This document shows positions 1-8,634 of a DNA stretch of 64,000 nt, piece by piece (the stretch's first letter is position 1; every line of letters begins with the position of its first letter). The stretch is from Pseudomonadota bacterium (lineage in GTDB: Bacteria; Pseudomonadota; Gammaproteobacteria; Steroidobacterales; Steroidobacteraceae). The stretch is taken from NCBI GenBank assembly GCA_021777555.1, contig JAJYDK010000006.1:56349-120348 (forward strand), in the 5' to 3' direction. The position numbers were made by a program, and so were the translations under genes. The notes under the pieces were generated by a model. That model was not told the DNA's origin and ran no database searches. It saw only the letters and a list, made by a program, of their open reading frames with translations.

Positions 1-1599
1 GGTGTCTAGATAGTAATAGCGCGTTCCCGCGGTAATGGTGAGCGCGTGAGGGATCAGGTCGAAATCCCAGGACGTGTACACCGCCTTCTGGCTGTAGCCG
101 CGCTGGGCGTCCACGAAGAACGCATCACCCGCCGGCCGCACCCCCGGAATGGTCGAGGTGGCCGGCAGGTATCCCCCGGTCTGCGGATCGATGGTCGGCG
201 GACCGATGGGATTGAAGTTCGGGCTGGTGCCGTAGAACCAGTCGGTGTTCTCCTTCAGGTGATACTTCTCGTAGAACAGACCGAGCACCCCGCGCAGCCG
301 CCAGGTGCTCGGGGTGCTGAAGCGCAGCTCCTGCTGCTCATGCGTCATGTTCTCGATGTCGCTCCAGAAGGTGCGCGGCGAGTAGCAGTACCCCGATGAG
401 CCCGCGGTCGGCTGGCCGCTCGAATTGAACGGGTAGCCGGGGTAGTTGCACTGATAGTACCCGGCGTATTCGCCGCGCGAGTAGTTCGTGTAGTCCTGCT
501 CCTGGTGAACGTTGCGGTCGAGATACGAGCCCGTGTAGAGGAGCCGGACGGGCCCGACCGCCCCGTGGACCGTCCAGGCGGTGTTCTCGAACCGGTCCTT
601 GTTGTAGGCGGGATTGAACAGCTCCACCGAGAGCGGCGGCAGGGGCTTGCCGAGGCCGTCGTACGCCTCCTGCCAGAACACCCCCTCGGCGTCCATGTTC
701 TGATACATCTGGGTGAGCAGTACCCGCCAGTCGTCGTTGATCTTGTAGAGCACCTCGAGGCGCGCGCCCTGGTAGCTCAGGGGATTGATCGCCCGGCCCG
801 CGAACGCGTAGTTGTTGATCGGTCCGGAGTTCGGCGGCGTCGTGCCGCCGAAATAGTTGACCGACACCAGATCGGTTGGCGAGCGCGTGAAGGTCGCCGG
901 TATGTTGTTGATGTAGCCGCCCTGGTGGTTGTCGTAGATCACCAGGCGGGCCGCGAGCCGGTCGCGCACCAGGGGCAGGTTGATGACCCCGGTGGCGCCG
1001 GTGCTGGGATCGCCGTGCGCGGTCACCTCGTAGTCGGCGGTGACGCCGCCTTCGGTGACGTTGAGCTTCGGCTTGTTGGTGATGTAGCGCACCACGCCGG
1101 CCTCGGCGCCGGCGCCGAACAGCGTGCCCTGCGGTCCTTCCAGCACTTCGATGCGGTTCAGGTCGGCCGCGTAGACATCGAGGTTGCGACCCGGAGCCTG
1201 CCCGGATTCGTCGTCGATGTAGGTCGCCACCGTCGGCAGCGAGCCGATGATGCCGGTCCCCTGGATATCATCGGACCCGACCGAGACACCGCGGATGATG
1301 ACGTTCGTCTGCCCCGGTCCGTCGTTGGCGGCGGTGACATTGGGCAGGTACTCGACGAACTGATTCAGGGTCGGCGAATTGAGCGCGCTCAATTGCGCGG
1401 CGGAGAGCGCGCGCATCGTGATCGGCACGTTCTGGATGGTCTGGCGCGTGCGGGTCGCGGTCACCACGATCTGCTGCAGCTGCAGCGCCTGCTGCGCCTT
1501 GTGACCGACATCGGCCTTGGCCGCGTGAGCGATGCCACACAGTGCGGAACCGTTCAGAACAGCCGCGACCGCGGCCGCCACTCTCGTGCGCGAATGCAT
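1..1599 (-). CDS. TonB-dependent receptor, 3' end beyond the window
   Basis: Outer-membrane TonB-dependent receptor; 533 codons are visible and the frame stays open to base 1, so the C-terminal barrel lies outside the window. The ATG at 1599 gives a basic start and a hydrophobic signal segment ending near AHA (about residue 26). A TonB-box-like QIVVTATR follows at about residue 43, then a plug domain with an RIEVLEGPQGTLFG motif typical of the family. The rest reads as beta-barrel strands rich in Tyr, Asn and Gly. The plug resembles the receptors of sphingomonads and steroid degraders rather than BtuB or siderophore types, but the ligand cannot be read from the sequence. A LysR gene and a 2OG oxygenase lie just upstream on the same strand. 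Confidence 0.9.
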   Translation of the reverse strand, partial: MHSRTRVAAAVAAVLNGSALCGIAHAAKADVGHKAQQALQLQQIVVTATRTRQTIQNVPITMRALSAAQLSALNSPTLNQFVEYLPNVTAANDGPGQTNVIIRGVSVGSDDIQGTGIIGSLPTVATYIDDESGQAPGRNLDVYAADLNRIEVLEGPQGTLFGAGAEAGVVRYITNKPKLNVTEGGVTADYEVTAHGDPSTGATGVINLPLVRDRLAARLVIYDNHQGGYINNIPATFTRSPTDLVSVNYFGGTTPPNSGPINNYAFAGRAINPLSYQGARLEVLYKINDDWRVLLTQMYQNMDAEGVFWQEAYDGLGKPLPPLSVELFNPAYNKDRFENTAWTVHGAVGPVRLLYTGSYLDRNVHQEQDYTNYSRGEYAGYYQCNYPGYPFNSSGQPTAGSSGYCYSPRTFWSDIENMTHEQQELRFSTPSTWRLRGVLGLFYEKYHLKENTDWFYGTSPNFNPIGPPTIDPQTGGYLPATSTIPGVRPAGDAFFVDAQRGYSQKAVYTSWDFDLIPHALTITAGTRYYYLDT

Positions 1600-1965
1600 G
1601 ATTCTTACCCCGCCTGATGTACCTGTCGTGCCCGAGGTAATGGTCGTTGTTCGCCGGGCCCTTCATCCGGTGCCCGAGCAACGGCTCGCTCCCCAGGAGA
1701 TCGGTGATCGCGCGGGCCATCCTACCCTCGCCGCCGGGCTTCTCGCGCCCGCGCGCCGCAAGGCGCCGGAATCCCTAGGGCTGATGTCGGTTTGCAAAGA
1801 TTCGGCGGCGGCAGGGGTCGCTCATGCCGCGCGCTGCCAACCTGGCTGGCCGCACCTGCACACTTTGAGTGCAGGCGGGATCCTCGTTGCACCACAGCTG
1901 CGCGCGAGCCTCCCGCACCGCCGCAGATCCGGCCGGCGAAGACGCCGCCGGGCGGATGGAGGGAA
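1600..1965. other. 366-bp gene-free stretch upstream of the TonB receptor
   Basis: No convincing coding frame is present. The stretch lies between the stop of the 2OG oxygenase and the start of the TonB receptor, both on the minus strand, so it should hold the receptor promoter. The only notable element is the CTAGGGATTC-containing motif described separately. A GC-rich part near 1870-1950 contains the inverted string cactttgagtg but no clear terminator with a T tract. Confidence 0.5.
1769..1780 (-). promoter_or_regulatory. promoter-like motif shared with the TPR gene
   Basis: On the minus strand the sequence reads CCCTAGGGATTC, preceded about 15 nt upstream by TTGCAA. The same CTAGGGATTC, preceded by TTGATA at a similar distance, occurs at 6200-6210 upstream of the TPR gene. 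Both point at a downstream minus-strand gene, 170 and 108 nt from its start. It could be a shared promoter or activator site. The evidence is only two copies. Confidence 0.35.
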
Positions 1966-2757
1966 TCAGTCGAGCGGCCGGGTGCGGCCGTAGAATCCCA
2001 GACGCTCCGCGTCGCTGAAGTGCACGCCCGGCCGGTCATAGTAGGAGAAGACCGCGACCAGGCGGGAGCGGTCCCCTTGAACGGTCGAGACGCGATGCAG
2101 CGTGTTGCGGCCGGCAAAGACGTTCAATGTCCCCGAGGTCAGCGGGTTGATGCGCGGCGCGCCGCTCTCGCCGCCGAGGAATTGGCCCACCCCGTCGTAG
2201 TTCTCATCGTCGTCGGTGCGCAGGCCGGTCGCGTATTCGAATTCGCCCCCGGCCTGCGCCGACTGGATCAGAAGCGTGGTCGTGTAGCGCGCCCGATCGA
2301 AATGCCAGTTGAGCGCCTCGCCGGGCCGGTACTCCATCACATTGGCGCGGGCGAGCGGATCGTCCATGAGGTACAGCCGCGACACCCCGATGGTGCGGGC
2401 GATGAAGTCCACCAGCGGGAGATATTCATAGATGCGTCCGACGATCGTATCGGCGAGCTGATCCGCGCACAGCGTGTGATTGATCGTCTGGAACCGGGTC
2501 AGGGCCGGATGGTCTTCCTCCAGACCTTCGAGGCGCTCGCGAAAGTAGACATTGTGCCGGCGTGCGTGCGTGTACGAAGTCTCGGCGGCCCTTGGCCCGA
2601 GCTCCGCCGCCGCGCGCGCGATCGCCTCGGGGCGCACCAGACCCTCAAGATTGTACATGCCCTCGCGGGCGAGCTCCGCCCGGCACCACCGCACGAGCGG
2701 CTCGAGGCGCTGCGGCTGGTCGATCGGATAGCGCTCGAGATCGAGAATGTCGCGCAT
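1966..2757 (-). CDS. 2-oxoglutarate/Fe(II) oxygenase, BesD/HalD-like family
   Basis: 263 residues. The C-terminal half carries the double-stranded beta-helix core of the family that includes ArpA and the free amino-acid halogenases BesD/HalD: NWHFD with H152 and D154, QSAQAGGEFEYATGLR, then GRNTLHRVS with the distal H221 and a candidate 2OG-binding Arg near 232. The iron-binding Asp is present, so by the known rule (halogenases replace it with Gly) this copy should hydroxylate rather than halogenate. The substrate is unknown; amino acids are usual in the family. It follows a LysR gene on the same strand (87 nt gap) and precedes a TonB receptor. Confidence 0.85.
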   Translation of the reverse strand: MRDILDLERYPIDQPQRLEPLVRWCRAELAREGMYNLEGLVRPEAIARAAAELGPRAAETSYTHARRHNVYFRERLEGLEEDHPALTRFQTINHTLCADQLADTIVGRIYEYLPLVDFIARTIGVSRLYLMDDPLARANVMEYRPGEALNWHFDRARYTTTLLIQSAQAGGEFEYATGLRTDDDENYDGVGQFLGGESGAPRINPLTSGTLNVFAGRNTLHRVSTVQGDRSRLVAVFSYYDRPGVHFSDAERLGFYGRTRPLD

Positions 2758-2844
2758 CGCCTGGGCCTCCGGTTCGTCGCGCCGACACTACCATCGCACG
2801 CGGGAATTGAAACGTGAGAAAAACGGGGCGCCGCCGCAGAAGAA

Positions 2845-3753
2845 CTAAAGTCCGCCGCTCGCCACGAGCCAGTCGATGAAGGCGCGGACCGTCGGGTTCT
2901 GGGCGCCACCGGGGGTGTGCACGGCATAGTACTGATACGGCAGCGCCAGCACCGTCTCGAATGGCGCAACCAGAGTCCCGCCTGCCAGGGCATCTGCCGC
3001 CAGCAGCCGCTGGCCGAGCGCGACACCGGCGCCGGAGTGTGCCAGATCGATCGCCGCGCTCGACATGTCCGTCTGGTGGCCCAGCTCGGCGCGCACGCGC
3101 CGGGGGACTCCCGCCGCGGTAAACCAGGCATCCCAGGTCGGATACGCCGAGAACCCCGTGTGCCACAGGACGTGCACCAGATCCCCGTCGGCGAGCGCGG
3201 CGGGATTTCCCGGTTGGATTCGTCCCGCCTCGATCCATGCCGGCGCGCACATCGGCGTCACGTGATCGCGTGCGAACGGCACGCCAACGAACTCGGGATA
3301 GAAGTGCGCTCCGTAGGCAAGGCGCACGTCGATTCTGGCTCGGAAGAAATCGACGGGATCATCCTCGATCCGCAGATCCACTCGCAGCCCCGGGTACGCA
3401 TTCAGGAAATCGGGCAACCGCCGATTGAGCCAGCGAACCGCGACCGACGGCAGCACGCTCACGACCAGGCGCGTTCGCGCCGGCCCGCCGACGATGTGCC
3501 GGGTCATCGACGCCAGCTCGCCGATGAACTCGGCGCAGGTCTCGTAGACGGATTGGCCGATTTCCGTCGCGATCAGCTGATTGCCCTTGCGCATGAGCAG
3601 CTGCCGGCCGTAGAAGTCCTCGAGCTTGCGAATCTGCTGCGACACGGCGCCCGGGGTCACGCAGAGCTCGGCAGCGGCGAGCGCGAGGCTGCCGAGCCGG
3701 GCGCAAGCCTCGAAAGCGCGAATGGCATTGAGCGGTGGCAGGCGCCGGCTCAC
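2845..3753 (-). CDS. LysR-family transcriptional regulator (GcvA-like)
   Basis: 302 residues with the usual LysR layout: an N-terminal winged helix-turn-helix (LNAIRAFEACARLGSLALAAAELCVTPGAVSQQIRKLE, residues about 8-46) and a periplasmic-binding-fold effector domain from about residue 90. The opening MSRRLPPLNAIRAFE and the AVSQQI recognition helix resemble the GcvA branch. The start codon is GTG at 3753. The genes downstream in the same direction are the 2OG oxygenase and a TonB receptor, so these are the likeliest targets, although LysR genes more often sit divergent from their target. Effector unknown. Confidence 0.9.
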   Translation of the reverse strand: MSRRLPPLNAIRAFEACARLGSLALAAAELCVTPGAVSQQIRKLEDFYGRQLLMRKGNQLIATEIGQSVYETCAEFIGELASMTRHIVGGPARTRLVVSVLPSVAVRWLNRRLPDFLNAYPGLRVDLRIEDDPVDFFRARIDVRLAYGAHFYPEFVGVPFARDHVTPMCAPAWIEAGRIQPGNPAALADGDLVHVLWHTGFSAYPTWDAWFTAAGVPRRVRAELGHQTDMSSAAIDLAHSGAGVALGQRLLAADALAGGTLVAPFETVLALPYQYYAVHTPGGAQNPTVRAFIDWLVASGGL

Positions 3754-3847
3754 CTCTCAGCCCCGGGAGCGGGATGCACACTCGCCGTGCGCACCGGAGG
3801 CGGTCCGGCGTCCGGCGCAGGCGCGCCGGGCCTCTCGCCGCACCGCC

Positions 3848-4369
3848 TCATGCGCGAGCCCACCTCAGGCGGCTGTGCCGCCACTGCCCGCCCACCCGCC
3901 AGGGCTGTGTCGTCAGCGTCAATCGTCCGCGCTCCAGCGCGAGCTTCTGGACGTAGGTGACGCCCGTCTCGGTCGGATCGAGCGACGTGTCGACGAAGTG
4001 ACGGACCTCGGAGCTCGCCGCATCCACTTCGAATCGGCCGAAGTAGGCGTAATAGGAGTGCAGATAGCCCAATTGCCCGGCCACTGGCATGTCGGCGAAC
4101 GCCGGCGGACTCCGGGCGGCAGACCGCGCGCTCGCGATCTGGACGGACATCGCACCCGAGGCGCAGTAGGTCAGCACGCCGCGGTAGGGACCGGGACGGT
4201 CGTACCATGGGCCGGTGGCGCCCGAGGCGTATACCGTCACCGCGTCCAGCAGTCGCCAGGCCCCGAGCAATCGGCCCCCCAGGCCTGAGGGCTCGGCCGT
4301 CCAGCCCACTCCCGACCCCGACAGGGCAGCGGTTGCCGCGATGAGCGTGCGCCGAGTCATCTTCTTCAT
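3848..4369 (-). CDS. lipocalin-like domain protein, exported
   Basis: 173 residues. The N-terminus MKKMTRRTLIAATAALSGSG has a TRR pair before a hydrophobic stretch, suggesting export, possibly by Tat. The mature part (LLGAWRLLDA at about residue 35, then YRGVLTYCASGAMSVQI and FGRFEVD) matches the small lipocalin-like fold found as single-domain exported proteins. Family members have no agreed function; ligand binding is plausible. It lies 37 nt downstream of the TPR gene on the same strand and may be co-transcribed with it. Confidence 0.7.
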   Translation of the reverse strand: MKKMTRRTLIAATAALSGSGVGWTAEPSGLGGRLLGAWRLLDAVTVYASGATGPWYDRPGPYRGVLTYCASGAMSVQIASARSAARSPPAFADMPVAGQLGYLHSYYAYFGRFEVDAASSEVRHFVDTSLDPTETGVTYVQKLALERGRLTLTTQPWRVGGQWRHSRLRWARA

Positions 4370-4406
4370 GCATGTACCTGCCGATGCCTGTCTTCGCGTG
4401 AGGGTC

Positions 4407-6092
4407 TCAATGCGCCCCCTGCGAAGCCGCGAGATCCTTCAGGGCGAGACGTCGCCCCGGATATTGCGCCAGGGTCTTTTCAAACGCTGCGCGCGCCGCG
4501 GCGCGTCGCCCGTCGGCAAGCAACAGCTCCCCGAGCAGCTCATCGAGCGGCTTGGCGGACCAGGGTGGCCCGTACTGGTAGGGCAAGCGGTCCGCAGTCG
4601 CGGCGGCCCGGGCGAGCTTCGCGATACCCGCGCGCCGATGGCCCTCCCGGTATCGGATGACACCCGCGAGCGCCTCGGCCATCAGCGTCGCGTCCTTCAG
4701 CTGCAGAGGCGTCACCGTGTCGAGCCAGCCTGTCGCCACCCCATGAGGCGCCCTGCGCCCGGCGACCACGCGGGCTTTGAGCTGCCTCAGCGCTGCGCGC
4801 GCCGCGGCGATGTCCTCACCCGCCATAATCCCGCGGGCAAAGTCCTGCGCAGCGAAGTACAGCATCGACCGCAGGCCGTGACTGTCAACGGGTGTTCGAG
4901 CCTCGACGCCGGGCGCGCCACGCGTCTCGATGAGCCACATGGCGCGCAGGTACGCGAGCCTCATGCGGGCGTCCTCGGCCGCGCCCGAGGCGAGATTCGA
5001 GAGCGTGACCGGCACGTTGCCTCCGGTGGCCCTCGCTCCCCGACCGGGGACGGCGGCGGCATCCCGGGCGATCCGCCGTATCCACTTCTCGGCCTGCCCG
5101 CGCTCATTCTCCTGCAGGTAGGCGTAGATCAGGAACATCATCTGGTGATAGCCGGTCATGTGGTTGGCGCGCGCAACCCTGATCGACGCGAGGTTCGCGC
5201 GGATGACGTCGTTCCACATGCCGAGTGCCATGTAAATGTGCGACGGCATGTGCACCGCATGCTCCGCTTCGGGCGCCACTTCGCCGAGCCGGCGGGCCGC
5301 CTGCAGGCCGAGGACCGCGTGCACCGGATCATCGGTGGCGTGGATGAGGTAGTGCAATGCGCCCGGATGGCACGGGTCGACCTGCAGCACCTCTTCGGCT
5401 TGCGCAGCGGCGCGCATGTAATCGGGGATGTTGCGCACGCCGTTGCTCAATCCAAGCAGGGACAGGGCATAGAACGTGCGGGCATTGAGATCGTGCGGAT
5501 ATCTTCGCACCAGCGCTTGCAGCGCGGCGCTGTAGCGGGCGTCGCGTTGTGCCTTGTCCCCCGCGCCATACAACTCCTCGACGGATGCCAGGTACATCCG
5601 CTCCCGGTTCGTCCCGGCCTTCGCCGCGCGCCGTGCGGGAGTGGGCGCCAACCTGTCGAGCGCCTTGCGCGCACCCGCCACGTCCTCCTCCTGCCAGAGC
5701 GTCTCGTCGTAAGTCAACGCGTCGCCCCAATAGGCCAGGGCGAAGCTCGGATCGGTGTGCTCGGCGGCCCTGAAGGCATCGCGCGCCGCGCCATACTCGA
5801 AGCTGTATAGGAGCAGTACGCCGCGCAGGAACTCCTGCTGCGCCGCAGGCGCTCCCGAGTTGGGAAACTGAATCTCGCCGAGGCCCAAGGGACCGCTCGC
5901 CCCCCGGCAGGTGGGCCAGAGGGGCCCGTTCAGGGCGTGGGCGGCCGGACCGAGCGCGAGCGCCAGAAGGATGCACGCCCCGCGCACGAACGGGCCCGCC
6001 CGGGGCGCCCCGCCGAAACGTGCGCGCACCCCGGCCGCAGGCGCCCGGCCCTGCCGGCGCCCCGCGCACGGATCATTCGGTTCCCGCGACAT
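4407..6092 (-). CDS. tetratricopeptide-repeat protein, exported
   Basis: 561 residues. A hydrophobic helix at about 36-53 (GACILLALALGPAAHA) is a signal peptide; because 35 residues precede it from the ATG at 6092, a GTG at 6029 giving a shorter signal may be the true start. The body is alpha-helical with TPR-like units and the conserved block HPGALHYLIHATDDPVHA then AEHAVHMPSHIYMALGMW. That block marks a widespread family of periplasmic TPR proteins with no assigned function. The conserved His residues suggest metal binding, but this is only inference. Downstream is a lipocalin-like gene. A motif shared with the first TonB receptor lies upstream. Confidence 0.75.
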   Translation of the reverse strand: MSREPNDPCAGRRQGRAPAAGVRARFGGAPRAGPFVRGACILLALALGPAAHALNGPLWPTCRGASGPLGLGEIQFPNSGAPAAQQEFLRGVLLLYSFEYGAARDAFRAAEHTDPSFALAYWGDALTYDETLWQEEDVAGARKALDRLAPTPARRAAKAGTNRERMYLASVEELYGAGDKAQRDARYSAALQALVRRYPHDLNARTFYALSLLGLSNGVRNIPDYMRAAAQAEEVLQVDPCHPGALHYLIHATDDPVHAVLGLQAARRLGEVAPEAEHAVHMPSHIYMALGMWNDVIRANLASIRVARANHMTGYHQMMFLIYAYLQENERGQAEKWIRRIARDAAAVPGRGARATGGNVPVTLSNLASGAAEDARMRLAYLRAMWLIETRGAPGVEARTPVDSHGLRSMLYFAAQDFARGIMAGEDIAAARAALRQLKARVVAGRRAPHGVATGWLDTVTPLQLKDATLMAEALAGVIRYREGHRRAGIAKLARAAATADRLPYQYGPPWSAKPLDELLGELLLADGRRAAARAAFEKTLAQYPGRRLALKDLAASQGAH

Positions 6093-6199
6093 GGATCGAC
6101 CCCCGGAATTGCACGCCGACCCCGGGTCTGAGCCCGGTCATGGGGTGGCATCGTACCGCGGGATGGGGGCCTCGCGCGTCGCAGCGGCCCGGGGCGTCC

Positions 6200-6210
6200 G
6201 AATCCCTAGA
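6200..6210 (-). promoter_or_regulatory. second copy of the CTAGGGATTC promoter-like motif
   Basis: On the minus strand CTCTAGGGATTC, preceded by TTGATA with about 16 nt between them, 108 nt upstream of the TPR gene. It matches the element at 1769-1780 over ten bases in the same orientation. Confidence 0.35.
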
Positions 6211-6261
6211 GGGAATGCCCGTTTTATCAAGTTCTGCGCTTGCCTGCCCGAGGCAGCCGCA

Positions 6262-7368
6262 TCACAGGTCGAGCGACAGCTGCGGCACCGGCGCGCGCGG
6301 CGGCCTGAACAGACCGAGCTCGAGCCCCGCCGCGCGCTGGGTGTTCAGGCCGAGGCGCCGGGCGGCGATGTGGAAGCGGCTGCGCAGGAGCTCTGCGAAC
6401 AGCCCGGCCCCGCGCATGCGCGAGCCGAAGCGCGGATCGTTGTCCCGGCCCCCGCGCATCTGCCGCACGAGCGACATCACATGCTCCGCCCGATCGGGAT
6501 AGTGGGCGGCCAGCCACTCCTTGAACAGATCCTTCACCTCATGAGGCAGGCGCAGCAGGATGTAGGTGGCCCATCGCGCCCCCGCGCCGGCGGCGGCCTC
6601 GAGAATGCTTTCCATCTCGTGGTCGGTGAGCGCGGGGATCACCGGCGCCACCAACACTCCGGTGGGCACGCCGGCCTGGCTCAGGGTGCGCACGATCTCC
6701 AGCCGTGCCTGGGGCGAGGCCGCCTGCGGCTCCATCGCGCGCTTGAGGCCGGCATCGAGCGTGGTGATGCTGATGCCGACGCCGACCAGGTTGTCGCGGG
6801 CGAGCTGCCCGAGCAGGTCGAGATCCCGCAGCACCAGCGCGCCCTTGGTGATGAGGGTGACGGGGTGGCGGCAGCGAACGAGCACCTCGAGGAGCTCGCG
6901 CGTGACGCGCATGCGCCGCTCGATCGGCTGATAGGGATCGGTGTTGGAGCCCATGTTGATCGGCTTGCAGACATAGCCGGGACGCGACAGCTCACGCTCG
7001 AGAAGCCGGGCCGCGTCCCGCTTGTAGAACAACTTCGTCTCGAAATCCAACCCGGGAGACAGGCCGACATGACTGTGACTCGGACGGGCGTAGCAGTAAC
7101 TGCAGGCATGGGAGCAGCCGCGGTAGGGATTGATCGACTGCTCGAACGGGATGTCCGGCGAGTCGTTGGTGCTGATGAGGCTGCGGGCATGGTCGGGCTC
7201 GATGGAAAGCGGCACGGTCTCGGGCACCTCCTCCCGGTACCAGCCATCGTCCACGGCTTCGAGCCGGCGCCGCTCGAAGCGACCCGCGGGGTTCGAGAGC
7301 GCCCCGTGCCCCTTCAGGGGTTTCTGATCCGCCTTGCCGCCGGGTGCCGCCATGCCGTGACTGTACAT
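6262..7368 (-). CDS. PA0069-family radical SAM protein
   Basis: 368 residues. The radical SAM cluster motif CSHACSYCYAR (CxxxCxxC) lies at about residues 88-98 after the conserved NPYRG. SNTDPYQPIE and a TITTLDAGLKRAMEP-like strand follow, as in the PA0069/Rv2578c family, which is distantly related to spore photoproduct lyase. The enzyme should bind a 4Fe-4S cluster and S-adenosylmethionine; the substrate is not known for the family. The ATG at 7368 gives a short polar N-terminus. It is divergent from cobT (182 nt between starts). Confidence 0.88.
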   Translation of the reverse strand: MYSHGMAAPGGKADQKPLKGHGALSNPAGRFERRRLEAVDDGWYREEVPETVPLSIEPDHARSLISTNDSPDIPFEQSINPYRGCSHACSYCYARPSHSHVGLSPGLDFETKLFYKRDAARLLERELSRPGYVCKPINMGSNTDPYQPIERRMRVTRELLEVLVRCRHPVTLITKGALVLRDLDLLGQLARDNLVGVGISITTLDAGLKRAMEPQAASPQARLEIVRTLSQAGVPTGVLVAPVIPALTDHEMESILEAAAGAGARWATYILLRLPHEVKDLFKEWLAAHYPDRAEHVMSLVRQMRGGRDNDPRFGSRMRGAGLFAELLRSRFHIAARRLGLNTQRAAGLELGLFRPPRAPVPQLSLDL

Positions 7369-7550
7369 TCATCCAGCCATGCCGTAAAGCGGCCCGATCC
7401 TGACCATCGGCGGCGGCGGCGCCTGCGGCGACTGGACGGAACAGGCCGGCGCTGCCACTCTTACGCCCCCACAAGAACCGACCGCGTCGGTGCGCGCTTC
7501 GAGCCCGGGCGCGCTCCGTCTCGAGTCCCGAACCGCGAAAACAGGCAGCG

Positions 7551-8615
7551 ATGAACAGCGATCTCCCTTCCCGGCCCGTTCCGGCACCGGACGCAGCGGC
7601 CGAAAGCGCCGCCCGCGCACGCCAATCCCAACTCACCAAGCCTCCGGGCTCGCTCGGGCGACTCGAAGACCTGGCCTGCTGGCTGGCCGGACGGCTGCAT
7701 CAGCCCATCCCTGACATGCCGCGCTGCGAGGTCGTCGTGTTCGCCGGCGATCATGGCGTGGCCGCCCAGGGCGTCTCGGCGTTTCCCCAGGCGGTGACGG
7801 GCCAGATGGTCGCGAACTTCGCCGCCGGCGGCGCCGCGATCAATGTGCTGACCAAGCTCCACGACTGCCGCATCGAGGTGGTGGACGTCGGCGTTGCGAC
7901 CGATGCTCCACCGCCCTCCGGCGTGCGCAACGAGCGCGTGCGTGCGGGGACTCGCGACCTGTCGACTACGGCGGCCATGACCGCGGAGGAAACCCGCAAG
8001 GCCCTCGAGGTGGGTGCGCAGTGCGCCCGCGGGGCGGTGGATCGGGGCGCGCGGCTGCTGATCGCCGGCGACATGGGCATCGCCAACACCACGGCCGCGG
8101 CCTGCCTGATCTGCGCCTTCACCGGCTGCGAGCCCGCCCAGGTCGTGGGTCGCGGCACGGGCGTCGACGATCCGGGCCTGAAGCACAAGATCGCCGTAGT
8201 GCGCGGAGCGCTCGAGCGCGTGGCGAAGGCCCACGGCGGCCATCCGGCGCCAGCGCAGGTGCTGGGCGAGCTCGGCGGGCTCGAGATCGCGGCCATCGCC
8301 GGTTTCTACCTGGAAGCGGCGCGACTCGGCGCGCCGGTGCTGGTCGACGGCTACATCTCCACCTCCGCGGCCCTGACGGCCGCCCGCATCGAGCCCGCGA
8401 GCCGTGAGTGGATGCAGGCGGGCCACCGCTCGGCGGAGCCGGGCCACCGCATCGCGCTCGAGGCGTTAGGTCTCGTTCCCCTGTTGGATCTGGACATGCG
8501 TCTCGGAGAAGGAACCGGCGCGGCGCTCGCGCTGCCCATCGTGCGCGCGGCGCTCGCGCTGCACCGCAACATGGCCACCTTCGCCGAAGCGGGCGTCTCG
8601 GGAAAATCTCCCTGA
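7551..8615 (+). CDS. cobT: nicotinate-nucleotide--dimethylbenzimidazole phosphoribosyltransferase
   Basis: 354 residues, the normal length. CobT makes alpha-ribazole phosphate from nicotinate mononucleotide and dimethylbenzimidazole for the lower ligand of cobalamin. Family motifs seen are KPPGSLGRLE near the N-terminus, VVFAGDHGV, GDMGIANTT and the C-terminal LGEGTGAALALP, whose Glu is the proposed catalytic base. It is followed 19 nt later by cobS. I see no cobalamin riboswitch in the 182 nt upstream. Confidence 0.96.
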   Translation: MNSDLPSRPVPAPDAAAESAARARQSQLTKPPGSLGRLEDLACWLAGRLHQPIPDMPRCEVVVFAGDHGVAAQGVSAFPQAVTGQMVANFAAGGAAINVLTKLHDCRIEVVDVGVATDAPPPSGVRNERVRAGTRDLSTTAAMTAEETRKALEVGAQCARGAVDRGARLLIAGDMGIANTTAAACLICAFTGCEPAQVVGRGTGVDDPGLKHKIAVVRGALERVAKAHGGHPAPAQVLGELGGLEIAAIAGFYLEAARLGAPVLVDGYISTSAALTAARIEPASREWMQAGHRSAEPGHRIALEALGLVPLLDLDMRLGEGTGAALALPIVRAALALHRNMATFAEAGVSGKSP

Positions 8616-8634
8616 AGCCGCGGCGGGCGAGCCG

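Noticed and set aside
7369..7550. Possible cobalamin riboswitch before cobT
   Set aside because: I looked for a B12-box-like sequence and found none. The region has no convincing conserved core.
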